Origin: Arthrobacter sp. ISL-28
Lineage (GTDB): Bacteria; Actinomycetota; Actinomycetes; Actinomycetales; Micrococcaceae
Direction: 5' to 3'
Assembly: GCF_018613875.1 (NCBI RefSeq)
Contig: NZ_JAGGPJ010000040.1
Location: 1-41,472 of the forward strand
DNA length: 41,472 nucleotides
Below the pieces are notes generated by a model. The model worked only from the letters and a program-made list of their open reading frames with translations, did no database searches and had not been told where the DNA came from. Position numbers and translations under genes: made by a program. Below, piece by piece: positions 9,291 to 17,850 of the stretch. Position 1 is the first letter of the stretch. Each line of letters begins with the position of its first letter.

Positions 9291-9785
9291 TTACCCGATG
9301 ACTTCGCCGGTGGTCTCGTAGGTCGCAATCTTGCCGATGCGGCGCATGTGGCGTTCGTCGTTGCTGAAGGGTTCCTGCAGGAAGGCCTCGATCAGCTCCG
9401 TGGCCTCCTCGACGCTGTGTTGGCGTCCGCCGATGGCTACAACGTTGGCATCGTTGTGCTGCCGGGCCAGCGTGGCGGTGGAGTGGTTCCACGCCAGGGC
9501 GGCGCGAACGCCCCTGACCTTGTTGGCGGCGATTTGCTCGCCATTCCCGGACCCGCCCAGGACGACGCCCAGCGCGTGGATGCCTGCTTCCTGGTCCGCT
9601 GCCACTGCCAGGGCCGCGTTGATGCAGAACGACGGGTAGTCGTCCAGGGCGTCGTATTCCCGGGGGCCGTGATCTATCACGTCGTAGCCCTTCTCCGACA
9701 GGTGCCTGAGCAGGTGGGCGCTCAGCGCCATCCCGGCGTGGTCGGTGGCGATGTGGACCCGCAGAAATGCAGGAGATTCGGTCAC
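9291..9785 (-). CDS. rpiB: Ribose-5-phosphate isomerase B family (RpiB; possibly EryI/DerI-type)
   Basis: 164-aa aldose-ketose phosphate isomerase of the RpiB family. It has ATDHAG at residues 13-18, GGSGNGEQIAANKVRG (anion-hole and catalytic Glu loop of the mycobacterial type, with no active-site Cys) and NDANVVAIGGR. The start is GTG 9785, preceded by AAAAGGAAG. It is divergent from the split transketolase with 166 bp between starts. RpiB itself interconverts ribose 5-P and ribulose 5-P. Close relatives EryI (Brucella) and DerI (mycobacteria) interconvert D-erythrulose 4-P and D-erythrose 4-P. The neighbourhood makes either plausible, and sequence alone does not separate them. Confidence 0.92.
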   Translation of the reverse strand: MTESPAFLRVHIATDHAGMALSAHLLRHLSEKGYDVIDHGPREYDALDDYPSFCINAALAVAADQEAGIHALGVVLGGSGNGEQIAANKVRGVRAALAWNHSTATLARQHNDANVVAIGGRQHSVEEATELIEAFLQEPFSNDERHMRRIGKIATYETTGEVIG

Positions 9786-9885
9786 TGTAGCTTCCTTTTC
9801 TTTTCATAAAGAGCCTGAGCCAAACGGGCCAGTGCTCTCCCGGTACGAGATGCCCCTCTGTCAACCCCCTCCCCCAAGAAGTGTA

Positions 9886-9914
9886 TTGACAGGGAAATGT
9901 GGCATGCGTAACAT
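9886..9914 (+). promoter_or_regulatory. Sigma-70-type promoter of the split-transketolase operon
   Basis: TTGACA at 9886-9891, 17 bp spacer, TAACAT at 9909-9914. The start of transcription would be near 9921, about 30 nt before the tktA-like ATG at 9952. This is the best housekeeping promoter visible in the window. Confidence 0.65.
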
Positions 9915-9925
9915 TATTGCACATA

Positions 9926-9940
9926 CAGTCACTACTGAAT
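9926..9940. promoter_or_regulatory. Candidate operator half-site at transcription start
   Basis: The 9-mer TCACTACTG (9929-9937), just downstream of the -10 box, is identical to the half-site of the large palindrome at 20293-20326. It also forms a small palindrome of its own, CAGT-N4-ACTG (9926-9937). It is a likely site for the SorC-family regulator encoded in the operon. This is inference from sharing and position. Confidence 0.45.
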
Positions 9941-9951
9941 GGATATGCAAA

Positions 9952-10830
9952 ATGTTAACTGCAGATGCTTCCCAGGCCGCGTCCTGGCGATCCCTCCGCC
10001 AGGAGGTCTTGGCCGGTGACGCCGACTTCCGCGCCGAGAAGTTGCACGAGCGCGCCCAGGCCACCCGCCGCTCGATCCTGAAAATGATTTCCGACTCTGG
10101 TCAGGGGCATATCGGCGGAGACTTCTCCGTCACCGACATCCTGACCGTCCTTTTTGACGCTGTCATGAACGTCGATCCCGAGGATCACCGCAAGGAAGAC
10201 CGGGATCACTTCATCCTCAGCAAGGGCCACTGTGCAGCTGCGCTGTACTCGACTCTTGCCCACAGCGGCTTCTTTCCCGTGGCAGAGCTGGACACCTTCA
10301 TGGCGCCGCTGTCGGCATTGAACGGTCACCCGAACAGGGTGAAGGTCCCCGGCGTGGAAACGAACACCGGCCCGCTGGGCCATGGCCTCCCGGTGGCCGT
10401 CGGCACGGCAATCGGCGCCAAGCTGCTGGGCAACGGCACCCGCGTCTTCGTCGTCACGGGCGATGGTGAAATGCAGGAGGGCAGCAACTGGGAAGCGCTG
10501 ATGTGCGCCTCCCACCAGAAGCTGGACAACCTGACCCTCATTGTTGACCGCAATCGGCTCCAGCAGGGCGCGCGGACGGAAGAAACCAACGGACTGGACC
10601 CGCTCGATGCCCGGCTCGCCGCCTTCGGCATGGAAGTGCGGGTCGTCGACGGCCACAACTACAACGAACTCATCGAGGCCACGAGGCCGTCCACCACAGG
10701 CTCCCCCGTCGCTGTCATCGCCAACACCATCAAGGGCAAAGGCGTCTCCTTCATCGAAGACCGCGTCGAATGGCACCACAAAGTACCGTCCAAAGAACAA
10801 ACCCTTCAGGCTTTTCAGGAGCTGTCATGA
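9952..10830 (+). CDS. Split transketolase, N-terminal (ThDP-binding) subunit
   Basis: 292-aa N-terminal half of a two-gene transketolase. GHIGGDFSVTDILTVL and SKGHCAAALY lead into GPLGHGLPVAVG, then TGDGEMQEGSNWEA with the thiamine-diphosphate/Mg motif GDG-N. It supplies the pyrophosphate-binding domain, and the partner gene overlaps by 4 nt (ATGA). The ATG at 9952 is chosen because it falls about 30 nt after the predicted transcription start; the ribosome-binding site (GGA, 8 nt upstream) is weak. An open frame extends further upstream but crosses the promoter. Two-gene transketolases serve as pathway-specific ketol transferases, as in D-apiose catabolism. The donor here is unknown. Confidence 0.9.
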   Translation: MLTADASQAASWRSLRQEVLAGDADFRAEKLHERAQATRRSILKMISDSGQGHIGGDFSVTDILTVLFDAVMNVDPEDHRKEDRDHFILSKGHCAAALYSTLAHSGFFPVAELDTFMAPLSALNGHPNRVKVPGVETNTGPLGHGLPVAVGTAIGAKLLGNGTRVFVVTGDGEMQEGSNWEALMCASHQKLDNLTLIVDRNRLQQGARTEETNGLDPLDARLAAFGMEVRVVDGHNYNELIEATRPSTTGSPVAVIANTIKGKGVSFIEDRVEWHHKVPSKEQTLQAFQELS

Positions 10831-11798
10831 CGACAACAACCGTCCAGACCGACGCACCCACGTTCGACAACCGCCAGGACTTCGCGGATGAACTCATCAA
10901 TCTGGCCCGGGCCAACGACCGAGTCGTCGCCGTCTGCAACGACTCTGTCGGCTCCAGCAACCTGACCAAATTCCGTGAGGAGTTCCCGGACCGGCTGATC
11001 AACGTCGGCATCGCCGAGCAGAACATGGTCGGTGTCGGCGCAGGTCTGGCCAACGCCGGCTTCATTCCCTTCGTGTGCGCAGCGGGACCCTTCCTGACCG
11101 GACGCGCACTGGAACAGATCAAGGCAGACGTCGCCTACAGCCAGCACAACGTCATCCTGTGCGGCATGAGCCCGGGCATGGCCTACGGTGAACTTGGCCC
11201 GACCCATCACTCCGTCGAGGACTTTTCCTGGCTGCGGCCGCTGCCGGGACTTGACATCGTCGTCCCGGCCGACGGTCCGCAGACCCGCTCCGCGCTCCGC
11301 AACGCCGTGGCCGACCCGCGGCCGACGTACATCCGTGTGGGCCGGTTCAAGGTTCCGCAGGTGTCCGGGGACAACGCAGGGCTGGAACGCGGAAAGTTCG
11401 TCGTCGCCCGCGAAGGCACCGACGTAACCCTGATCGCCACCGGCACCGAGGTGTCCCGTGCTCTGTGGGCCGCTGCATCACTCGCCGCCGAGGGCGTCTC
11501 GGCGCGTGTCCTGAACGCCGCCTACCTGAGCCCGCTGGACGAGGATGCCATCAAGGACGCGGCCCGCCAGACTGGTGGGATCATCACCGCGGAGGAAGCC
11601 AATGTCGCCGGCGGCCTTGGCGCGGCAGTAGCCAGCGTCGTAGGCCAGCTGGAAGACGGCGCCCGCGTTCCGATGCGGATCCTCGGCCTCAAGGACCATT
11701 TTTCTCCCACCGGCAGCACGGCCTTCCTCCTGGACCACTTCGGCCTTTCCGCCGACCACATCGTAGCTGCGGCCCGTGAGGTCCTGAACCGTGACTAA
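10827..11798 (+). CDS. Split transketolase, C-terminal subunit
   Basis: 323-aa partner of the preceding gene. It carries the pyrimidine-binding domain with the ThDP-activating Glu in INVGIAEQNMVGVGAG, GELGPTHHSVEDFSW, and a C-terminal domain with VTLIATGTEVSRAL. ATG 10827 overlaps the stop of the first subunit (ATGA), with AGGAG 6 nt upstream, so the two are translationally coupled and should form an alpha2-beta2 enzyme. Its end overlaps the kinase gene by 8 nt. Confidence 0.9.
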   Translation: MTTTTVQTDAPTFDNRQDFADELINLARANDRVVAVCNDSVGSSNLTKFREEFPDRLINVGIAEQNMVGVGAGLANAGFIPFVCAAGPFLTGRALEQIKADVAYSQHNVILCGMSPGMAYGELGPTHHSVEDFSWLRPLPGLDIVVPADGPQTRSALRNAVADPRPTYIRVGRFKVPQVSGDNAGLERGKFVVAREGTDVTLIATGTEVSRALWAAASLAAEGVSARVLNAAYLSPLDEDAIKDAARQTGGIITAEEANVAGGLGAAVASVVGQLEDGARVPMRILGLKDHFSPTGSTAFLLDHFGLSADHIVAAAREVLNRD

Positions 11799-13347
11799 CC
11801 TGGCCCCTGCCGCTGCCGGATCCGCCGTTGTCGTTGCGGTGGACCAAGGCACGAGCGCAACGAAGGCCCTGGTCATGGATGGCTCGGGCGGCATCATCGC
11901 CCGGGCGCAGGTCAGTCTCACGCAGCAGCATCCCCAGCCCGGGTGGGTCGAACAGGACCCGCTCGTCATACGCGACAGCGCAGTTAAGGCGGTCACCGAC
12001 AGCCTCAACGGACTGGACAACACGGTTCTGGGCCTGGGTGTGAGCACCCAGCGCGAGTCAGCAATGATCTGGGACCGTGAAACCGGCCAGCCTCTGGGAC
12101 CGGTTCTGGGTTGGCAGGACCGCCGGACGGCCGAACAGGCAAAAAACCTGATCGGCGACGGCGCAGGCGACCTGGTCCGCCGCTCCACCGGCCTGCCGAT
12201 CGACCCGATGTTCTCAGCCCTGAAAATCCAGTGGCTGCTCGATGACGCTGACCCGGACCGCCGGCTCAGCAAGGCGGGGAAGATCGCGGCCGGAACCGTC
12301 GATTCCTGGCTGCTGAGCTGCCTGACCGGTGAACACAGGATCGAGGCAGGTAACGCAAGCCGCACCCAACTTTTGAACCTGGATACAGTCGATTGGGATC
12401 AGCAATTGCTGGAACTCTTCAACGTGCCTCGTCAGGTCCTCCCGAAGGTCGTGGGGTCCAACGCGGCGAGTTCGCCGTTGTTGGGCGGCCTAGCCGGCGG
12501 CTCCCGGGTGCAGGCGGTCATGGGCGATTCACACTCGGCGCTGTATGCACACGGTGTCCGGGGCCCTGGAACGGTCAAGGCAACCTACGGCACGGGCAGC
12601 TCGGTCATGGGCCTGCTCCAGGACGAAGTTCATCCCGCCGATATGGGCGGGCTGGTGAGGACGCTGGCTTGGCATGACGGCGCACCCCGGTATGCCTTCG
12701 AAGGGAACATCCTTGCCACCGGTGCGACCGCGGTTTGGCTGTCTCAAGTGCTTGATTGTGATGTTTCGCATCTGGACTCACTGGCTCGGACAGTCGAGGA
12801 CAGCGGCGGGGTCAACCTTGTCCCGGCGTTCGCGGGACTCGGCGCTCCCTGGTGGGATGAACGGGCAGAAGCCACGATCAGTGGATTCAACCTCGGCACG
12901 ACCTCGGCCCACCTGGCCCGGGCCGCGTTCGAATCCATTGCCCTGCAGATCGAAGATGTGCTGCGGGCGGCCGAGAAATCGGTCTCGCCGCGCATCAGTT
13001 CCGTTCTGGCCGATGGCGGACCGACTTCCAATGCCTGGCTGATGCAGCTGCAGTCCGACCTGAGCCAGCGCACCGTGCTGCGCAGCGCGGTACCGGATCT
13101 TTCAGCGCTGGGCGTCGCCCACATGGCCGCGATCGAGACCGGGCTGCTCAGCCCGGAGGCAGTTGAAAATCTCCCGCGGAACAGGACGGCGATCGCGCCG
13201 GCCATGGCGGTCCACGACGCGGGCCGCAGGCGATCAAGCTGGTCCCGGGCGGTGGCCAAAGCACGCTGGTCCCCGGAAGAAACCACCCTGGCCCCCAACT
13301 CACCCGGCACAATGCACGCCGCATTGGCCCCGGCAGTAACGGAGTGA
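11791..13347 (+). CDS. FGGY-family carbohydrate kinase
   Basis: 518-aa ATP-dependent sugar or polyol kinase. The first domain begins VAVDQGTSATKALV (D18 and the phosphate-1 loop), followed by GVSTQRESAMIWDR and LGWQDRRT as in glycerol and xylulose kinases. The adenine-side signature is VKATYGTGSSVMG and the FGGY C-terminal signature is VLADGGPTSNAWLMQLQSDL. It starts at GTG 11791, overlapping the upstream gene by 8 nt. It would phosphorylate the ketose made by one of the dehydrogenases, or the polyol itself as Brucella EryA does. The last 60 residues are unusually basic and Ala/Pro-rich. Xylulose, ribulose, erythrulose and apulose are all possible substrates. Confidence 0.9.
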   Translation: MTNLAPAAAGSAVVVAVDQGTSATKALVMDGSGGIIARAQVSLTQQHPQPGWVEQDPLVIRDSAVKAVTDSLNGLDNTVLGLGVSTQRESAMIWDRETGQPLGPVLGWQDRRTAEQAKNLIGDGAGDLVRRSTGLPIDPMFSALKIQWLLDDADPDRRLSKAGKIAAGTVDSWLLSCLTGEHRIEAGNASRTQLLNLDTVDWDQQLLELFNVPRQVLPKVVGSNAASSPLLGGLAGGSRVQAVMGDSHSALYAHGVRGPGTVKATYGTGSSVMGLLQDEVHPADMGGLVRTLAWHDGAPRYAFEGNILATGATAVWLSQVLDCDVSHLDSLARTVEDSGGVNLVPAFAGLGAPWWDERAEATISGFNLGTTSAHLARAAFESIALQIEDVLRAAEKSVSPRISSVLADGGPTSNAWLMQLQSDLSQRTVLRSAVPDLSALGVAHMAAIETGLLSPEAVENLPRNRTAIAPAMAVHDAGRRRSSWSRAVAKARWSPEETTLAPNSPGTMHAALAPAVTE

Positions 13348-13352
13348 CACCA

Positions 13353-14159
13353 ATGAACACCATCGGATCTGAGATTTTTCAGGGCCACTTCAAAGGGCGC
13401 CGTGCCCTGGTAACCGGCGGAGCCAGCGGCATCGGCTACGGCATCGGCCAGGCCTTCGCCGAAGCCGGTGCATCGGTGCTCCTTGTTGACCGCAGCCCCC
13501 AGGTCAGCGAGTCCGCTGAGAAGCTTAGGGCAGCAGGTTTTGACGTTGAGCACGCGATAGCCGATGTCACCGACGAGAACCAGGTCAAAGCGGCGTTTGC
13601 CAAGACCGTAGAGCTTTGGAGTGGGCTCGACATCCTGGTGAACAACGCCGGGATCATCACCATCTCGAATCTCGAAGACCTTAGCCTGGAGGAATTTAAC
13701 AAAGTCCTGGCGGTCAACACCACGGCTGTGTTCCTGTGCTGCCGGGAAGCGGCTCCGCTGCTGAAAGCCAGCAAGCACGGGGTCATTCTCAATGCCTCCA
13801 GCGGACAGGGTCGGCAAGGGTTTATCTTCACGCCTCACTACGCGGCCAGCAAGTTCGGCGTCATCGGTCTTACCCAGTCCCTGGCCAAGGAACTGGCCCC
13901 GTCCGGTGTCCGGGTCAACAGCTACTGTCCCGGCATCGTCAAGACCGAGATGTGGGAATACAACGACCGTGAATGGGGCAGCCGGCTGGGTGACTACAAG
14001 CCCGGCGAGCTGATCCAGGAGTGGATCGACGGCATACCGCTCAAGCGCCCCGCCGAAGCAACCGACGTGGCGAACCTGCTGCTGTTCCTCGCATCGGACG
14101 CGGGCAGCTACATCACCGGACAGGCCATCAATATTGATGGCGGAATGTTCATGAACTAG
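13353..14159 (+). CDS. Short-chain dehydrogenase/reductase (polyol dehydrogenase candidate)
   Basis: 268-aa classical SDR. The cofactor motif TGGASGIG is at 21-28, NNAG at 97-100, and the catalytic Ser (149/150), Tyr163 and Lys167 sit in HYAASKF. The C-terminal segment ITGQAINIDGGMFMN is typical. An acidic residue (D46) ends the second strand, which favours NAD+. ATG 13353 has GGAG 8 nt upstream; a GTG at 13344 overlapping the kinase stop is less likely. It is probably one of two oxidoreductases that turn the imported polyol or its epimer into a ketose. The exact substrate cannot be assigned. Confidence 0.9.
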   Translation: MNTIGSEIFQGHFKGRRALVTGGASGIGYGIGQAFAEAGASVLLVDRSPQVSESAEKLRAAGFDVEHAIADVTDENQVKAAFAKTVELWSGLDILVNNAGIITISNLEDLSLEEFNKVLAVNTTAVFLCCREAAPLLKASKHGVILNASSGQGRQGFIFTPHYAASKFGVIGLTQSLAKELAPSGVRVNSYCPGIVKTEMWEYNDREWGSRLGDYKPGELIQEWIDGIPLKRPAEATDVANLLLFLASDAGSYITGQAINIDGGMFMN

Positions 14160-14189
14160 GGCCAACCTCTACTGCCAACGGAGTCAATC

Positions 14190-15203
14190 ATGAGTCAACA
14201 ACTAGCCCACCGGCCCGGTGGAGCACCCCAGGTAAACGGCGCAAAGGCGCCAATGTTTTCACAACTCAGTGCACGCATGTTTTCGGGTAGCGGCGGGGCC
14301 CTGCTGGGCCTGATCGCCCTGTTCATCGTCCTGAGCTTCGCCTCGCCGTTCTTCCTCACCGGCCGCAACCTCATCAACATCCTGGACCAGGTGACCGTTC
14401 TTGGCATCCTGTCGGTCGGAGCAACAGCGGTCATCATCACCGGCGGCATCGACCTGTCAGTGGGTGCTGTCCTCGGGCTCTCCACCATGGTCCTGGGCTG
14501 GCTCTCCCACCAGGGCGGCTGGCCAATGTGGGCCGCCATGCTGGCAGCCATCGCCGTAGGCGCCCTCGCCGGGTCCCTCAACGGACTGGGTATTACCTGC
14601 GCCAACCTGCCACCGTTCATCGCCACTTTGGCCATGCTCTCCATAGCGCGAGGCTTGGCGAACCTGATCACCGACGGCCAGCAGATCGTCGGATACCCGG
14701 AGTGGTTCTTCAACCTTTCCTCCGAAAGGTACCTCGGGTTCTTCTCCGTCACGCTGCTGGTCGTGGTGGCCTTGTACCTGGCCGCTTGGGCGTGGCTGAA
14801 GTACCGGGCCTCCGGACGCTCCATCTACGCCATCGGCGGCGGCGCAGAAGTCGCCCGCCTGGCCGGCATTCACGTTAAGAAGGTCACGATCTGGGTTTAT
14901 GTCGCGGCAGGTGCCCTGGCCGGCCTTGGCGGAATCGCGTTGGCCAGCCGTCTGGATTCCTCCCAGCCCAGCGCGGGACTGGGATATGAGCTGGACGTCA
15001 TCGCCGCTGTTGTCATCGGTGGCGCAAGCCTGAATGGCGGTGTCGGACGCATCGGCGGAACGATCATTGGTGTTCTGTTGATCGGTGTGCTGCGCAACGG
15101 CCTGAACCTTCTGGGTGTTTCACCGTTCATTCAGCAGATTGTCATCGGCCTCGTCATCGCCATCGCCGTAATGGCGGACGTGCTGCGCCGCAAGAAGGCC
15201 TAA
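14190..15203 (+). CDS. RbsC-type sugar ABC transporter permease
   Basis: 337-aa membrane protein of the ribose/xylose/AI-2 permease family. Hydrophobic helices run throughout, starting at about residue 35 (LLGLIALFIVLSFASPFFL). The family hallmarks ITGGIDLSVGA, AIGGGAEVARLAGI (cytoplasmic coupling loop) and VIGGASLNGGVGRIGGTIIG are present. The ATG has GGAG 6 nt upstream. It is a single permease gene, so a homodimer, working with the binding protein and ATPase downstream. Confidence 0.94.
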   Translation: MSQQLAHRPGGAPQVNGAKAPMFSQLSARMFSGSGGALLGLIALFIVLSFASPFFLTGRNLINILDQVTVLGILSVGATAVIITGGIDLSVGAVLGLSTMVLGWLSHQGGWPMWAAMLAAIAVGALAGSLNGLGITCANLPPFIATLAMLSIARGLANLITDGQQIVGYPEWFFNLSSERYLGFFSVTLLVVVALYLAAWAWLKYRASGRSIYAIGGGAEVARLAGIHVKKVTIWVYVAAGALAGLGGIALASRLDSSQPSAGLGYELDVIAAVVIGGASLNGGVGRIGGTIIGVLLIGVLRNGLNLLGVSPFIQQIVIGLVIAIAVMADVLRRKKA

Positions 15204-15270
15204 CCGGTCCATCCCTCACCAGCACCACCAACCAAGCAGTACCCAAATCGGATTTATCAATGGAGATGAA

Positions 15271-16233
15271 ATGTTTAAGAAAATTGCAGTAGCCGCGGTT
15301 GCCGTGGCCACCACCTTTTCCCTCGCAGCCTGCGGCGGCGGAAACGCCGGCACCGGCGGAGGCGGTGGCGGCGGCGGGGAGCAGAAGACCATCGGCCTGG
15401 CCGTAGCAAACCAGCAAGCCGACTTCTTCAACCAGATCCGCCAGTCCGTCGAAGCGGCCGCGAAGGAACAAAACGTCAAGGTCGTCGTCGCCGACGCAAA
15501 GGGTGACTCCAACACCCAGGTTTCGCAGATCCAGGACTTCATCACGCAGCAGGTGGACGCGATCATCTACATCCCCGCCGGTGCGACTGCGGCAACTGTC
15601 CCGGTCCGCGCGGCCAAGTCAGCGAACATTCCCATCGTTGCTGTTGACCGCAACCCAGAAGGCGCACCCGGTGACACCTTCATCGCCACCGACAGCGTCG
15701 GGGCCGCGAAGACCTTGGGCGAATGGGTCGGCAAGCAGGTCGATGGCAAGGGACAGCTCGGCGTGATCCAGGGCCAGATCGGAACGACCCCTGAAGTCGC
15801 CCGTGACACCGGCTTCAAGGAGGCCATGAAGCAGTTCCCCGGCATCAAGGAAGTCGCCCGCCAGGCCTCCCAGCAGTGGGCCCAGGATGAGGGCTACCAG
15901 CTCGCTACCGACATGCTTCAGGCGAATCCGAGCATCAACATCTTCTTTGGCCGTGCCGACGCTCTGGCCCTCGGGGCAGCTCAGGCCGTCCGTAACGCCG
16001 GTGTCAAGGGTGTCACGATCGTCGGGTTCGACGGCGACAAGGCCGGTCTGGAAGCGGTCAAGAACGGCACCTTGGCCGCGACCATCACCCAGCCGACGCA
16101 GGGAATGGGAAAGCTCGCCCTTGAATCCGCGATCAAGCTGGCCAACGGTGAGCAGCTTCCGGCTGAGCAGCTTCAGGAAGGCGTCCTGACCACGAAGGAG
16201 AACGTCGACCCCTTCATCGCCAAGCACCCCTAA
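15271..16233 (+). CDS. Sugar-binding lipoprotein (RbsB-type)
   Basis: 320-aa solute-binding protein of the Peripla_BP_4 family. The signal peptide is MFKKIAVAAVAVATTFS, the lipobox LAAC puts the lipid anchor on Cys21, and a Gly-rich tether follows. The mature part starts TIGLAVANQQADFFNQI, then AIIYIPAGATAATVPV and VDRNPEGAPGDTFIATDSV. The hinge and sugar-contact layout is like ribose or polyol binders. GGAGATGAA precedes the ATG. The substrate it binds would define the whole island. Confidence 0.94.
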   Translation: MFKKIAVAAVAVATTFSLAACGGGNAGTGGGGGGGGEQKTIGLAVANQQADFFNQIRQSVEAAAKEQNVKVVVADAKGDSNTQVSQIQDFITQQVDAIIYIPAGATAATVPVRAAKSANIPIVAVDRNPEGAPGDTFIATDSVGAAKTLGEWVGKQVDGKGQLGVIQGQIGTTPEVARDTGFKEAMKQFPGIKEVARQASQQWAQDEGYQLATDMLQANPSINIFFGRADALALGAAQAVRNAGVKGVTIVGFDGDKAGLEAVKNGTLAATITQPTQGMGKLALESAIKLANGEQLPAEQLQEGVLTTKENVDPFIAKHP

Positions 16234-16242
16234 CCCGTCCCG

Positions 16243-16271
16243 CGGGTGGTGCCCCGCCGGGGCACCACCCG
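16243..16271 (+). repeat. Strong intercistronic stem-loop after binding-protein gene
   Basis: GGGTGGTGCCCC at 16244-16255 pairs exactly with GGGGCACCACCC at 16259-16270 across a 3-nt loop. A flanking C-G pair (16243/16271) makes 13 bp. It begins 10 nt after the binding-protein stop. There is no T-tract, so it probably protects the upstream mRNA or partly terminates, giving more binding protein than ATPase. Confidence 0.75.
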
Positions 16272-16304
16272 TCCAGGCCGTTTCTCTAGCCAATGGAGCT
16301 CCAA

Positions 16305-17792
16305 ATGCCTACTGCGGACAACCGCGGACTTCGCGTCCGCGGCGCCACGAAAGAATATCCCGGGACTATCGCCGTCCAGGACATTGACCTGGACATCAAC
16401 CCCGGGGAAGTTGTTGCCCTGCTCGGAGAAAACGGGGCCGGCAAGTCAACGCTCTCCAGCATTATCGCCGGGGTCACCCAGCCGACCACGGGGACCATGA
16501 CCTGGAACGGGGAACCGTACGCTCCGACGTCCCCCGGCGACGCCATCGAAGCCGGGATCGGCCTGATCCACCAGGAAATGCGGCTGTTGCCTGACCTGAC
16601 CGTTGCCGAGAACGTCATGGTCGGACGGTGGCCGATGCGCAACGGGTTCCTCGACGCCCGGACCATGCGCGAGAAAGCCAAGAACCAGCTCAAGCGCCTG
16701 GGCTTCAACGGCAGCATGGACGCCAAGGTCCGGGACCTCAGTGTCGCCGGCCAGCAGCAGGTCGAGATCGCCAAAGCCCTGATGCTCGATGCCTCACTGC
16801 TCATCCTCGATGAGCCCACCGCCGCACTGGGCCAGGCCGAAACTGACGCCCTGTTCGAGTGCGTCCGGGCCCTGAAGGCCGAAGGCGTATCATTCATCTA
16901 CGTCAGCCACCGCCTCGCGGAAATCGCCTTGATCGCCGACCGCATCGTCGTGCTCAGGGACGGCAGGAAGATCACTGAACACGCCTCCGGTGAAGTTTCC
17001 CCCCACCAGCTGGTGGAAGAAATGGTCGGACGTCCCGTCGAGCGGCTGTTCCCCGAAGTGCCCCCGCCCAGGGATGAGATCGTGCTGGAAGTCAAAGACC
17101 TGCATGACAAGGCCGGGGACTTCATGGACGTTTCCTTCACGGTCCGGGCCGGGGAAATTTTCGGCATCGCCGGCATCGTGGGAGCCGGCCGCACCGAGCT
17201 CGTCCGCGCCATAGCCGGCGCCGAGCATCGGCTGGGCACGGTCGTCGTCGACGGCAAAGCCCTGAAGCCGGACGACCCGATGGCAGCCATTAAAGCAGGT
17301 GTCGTGCTGATTCCCGAGGACCGCAAGCAGCAGGGGCTGGTCGTCAGTGACACCATCGAGAACAACATTGCCTTGCCCAACCTGGGCAAGGTCAGCTCAT
17401 CGGGCTGGATAGCACCGTCCAAGGTGCGCAATTTCGCCACAACCGTGGCGAAGGGCATTGGGATGAAGGGCAACGTGGCGTTGCCCGTGTCCTCCCTCTC
17501 GGGCGGCAACCAGCAAAAAATTGTGATCGGAAAATGGCTTCAACGGGATCCGCGCCTGATCATCCTCGATGAACCCACCCGCGGCATCGACGTCGGGGCG
17601 AGGGCATCCATCTACGAAGTCGTGGCCGACCTGGCCCGTAATGGAAACGCCGTCATCGTGGTCAGCTCCGACCTCGAGGAAGTCCTCGGCCTCGCCCACC
17701 GGGTTATGGTCCTGGCCCGCGGGCGGAACCAGGGGATCCTGGACGCCGCCGAGGCCACTCCCTCCAAAGTCATGTCACTGGCGACACTCTAA
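16305..17792 (+). CDS. RbsA-type sugar ABC transporter ATPase (two nucleotide-binding domains)
   Basis: 495-aa tandem ABC ATPase. The first domain has Walker A GENGAGKST, signature LSVAGQQQVEIAKAL and Walker B LLILDEPTAALG. The second has a degenerate Walker A (GAGRTELVRAI), signature LSGGNQQKIVIGKWL and LIILDEPTRGIDVGA. This asymmetry is normal for the ribose/galactose class. ATG 16305 is preferred over ATG 16293 because GGAG lies 6 nt before it. It powers the permease and binding protein encoded just upstream. Confidence 0.94.
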   Translation: MPTADNRGLRVRGATKEYPGTIAVQDIDLDINPGEVVALLGENGAGKSTLSSIIAGVTQPTTGTMTWNGEPYAPTSPGDAIEAGIGLIHQEMRLLPDLTVAENVMVGRWPMRNGFLDARTMREKAKNQLKRLGFNGSMDAKVRDLSVAGQQQVEIAKALMLDASLLILDEPTAALGQAETDALFECVRALKAEGVSFIYVSHRLAEIALIADRIVVLRDGRKITEHASGEVSPHQLVEEMVGRPVERLFPEVPPPRDEIVLEVKDLHDKAGDFMDVSFTVRAGEIFGIAGIVGAGRTELVRAIAGAEHRLGTVVVDGKALKPDDPMAAIKAGVVLIPEDRKQQGLVVSDTIENNIALPNLGKVSSSGWIAPSKVRNFATTVAKGIGMKGNVALPVSSLSGGNQQKIVIGKWLQRDPRLIILDEPTRGIDVGARASIYEVVADLARNGNAVIVVSSDLEEVLGLAHRVMVLARGRNQGILDAAEATPSKVMSLATL

Positions 17793-17806
17793 GAGAAAGG
17801 AGGAAC

Positions 17807-17815
17807 GTGAAATAA
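17807..17815 (+). promoter_or_regulatory. Possible leader mini-ORF GTG-AAA-TAA with strong Shine-Dalgarno
   Basis: AAAGGAGG (17796-17803) is the strongest ribosome-binding sequence of the operon. It is followed 3 nt later by GTG AAA TAA, a two-codon frame. The regulator itself starts downstream at 17851 with a weaker AAGGAA. The site may tune regulator translation, or the regulator may use a rare start (ATT 17815 or TTG 17824). Confidence 0.3.
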
Positions 17816-17850
17816 TTGCACCCTTGCCTGACGAGAAGCGAAGGAACGCC

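Noticed and set aside
9861..9891. A TTGACA-like promoter on the - strand for rpiB
   Set aside because: A TTGACA reads on the - strand at 9859-9864, but no acceptable -10 sequence follows at 16-18 bp.
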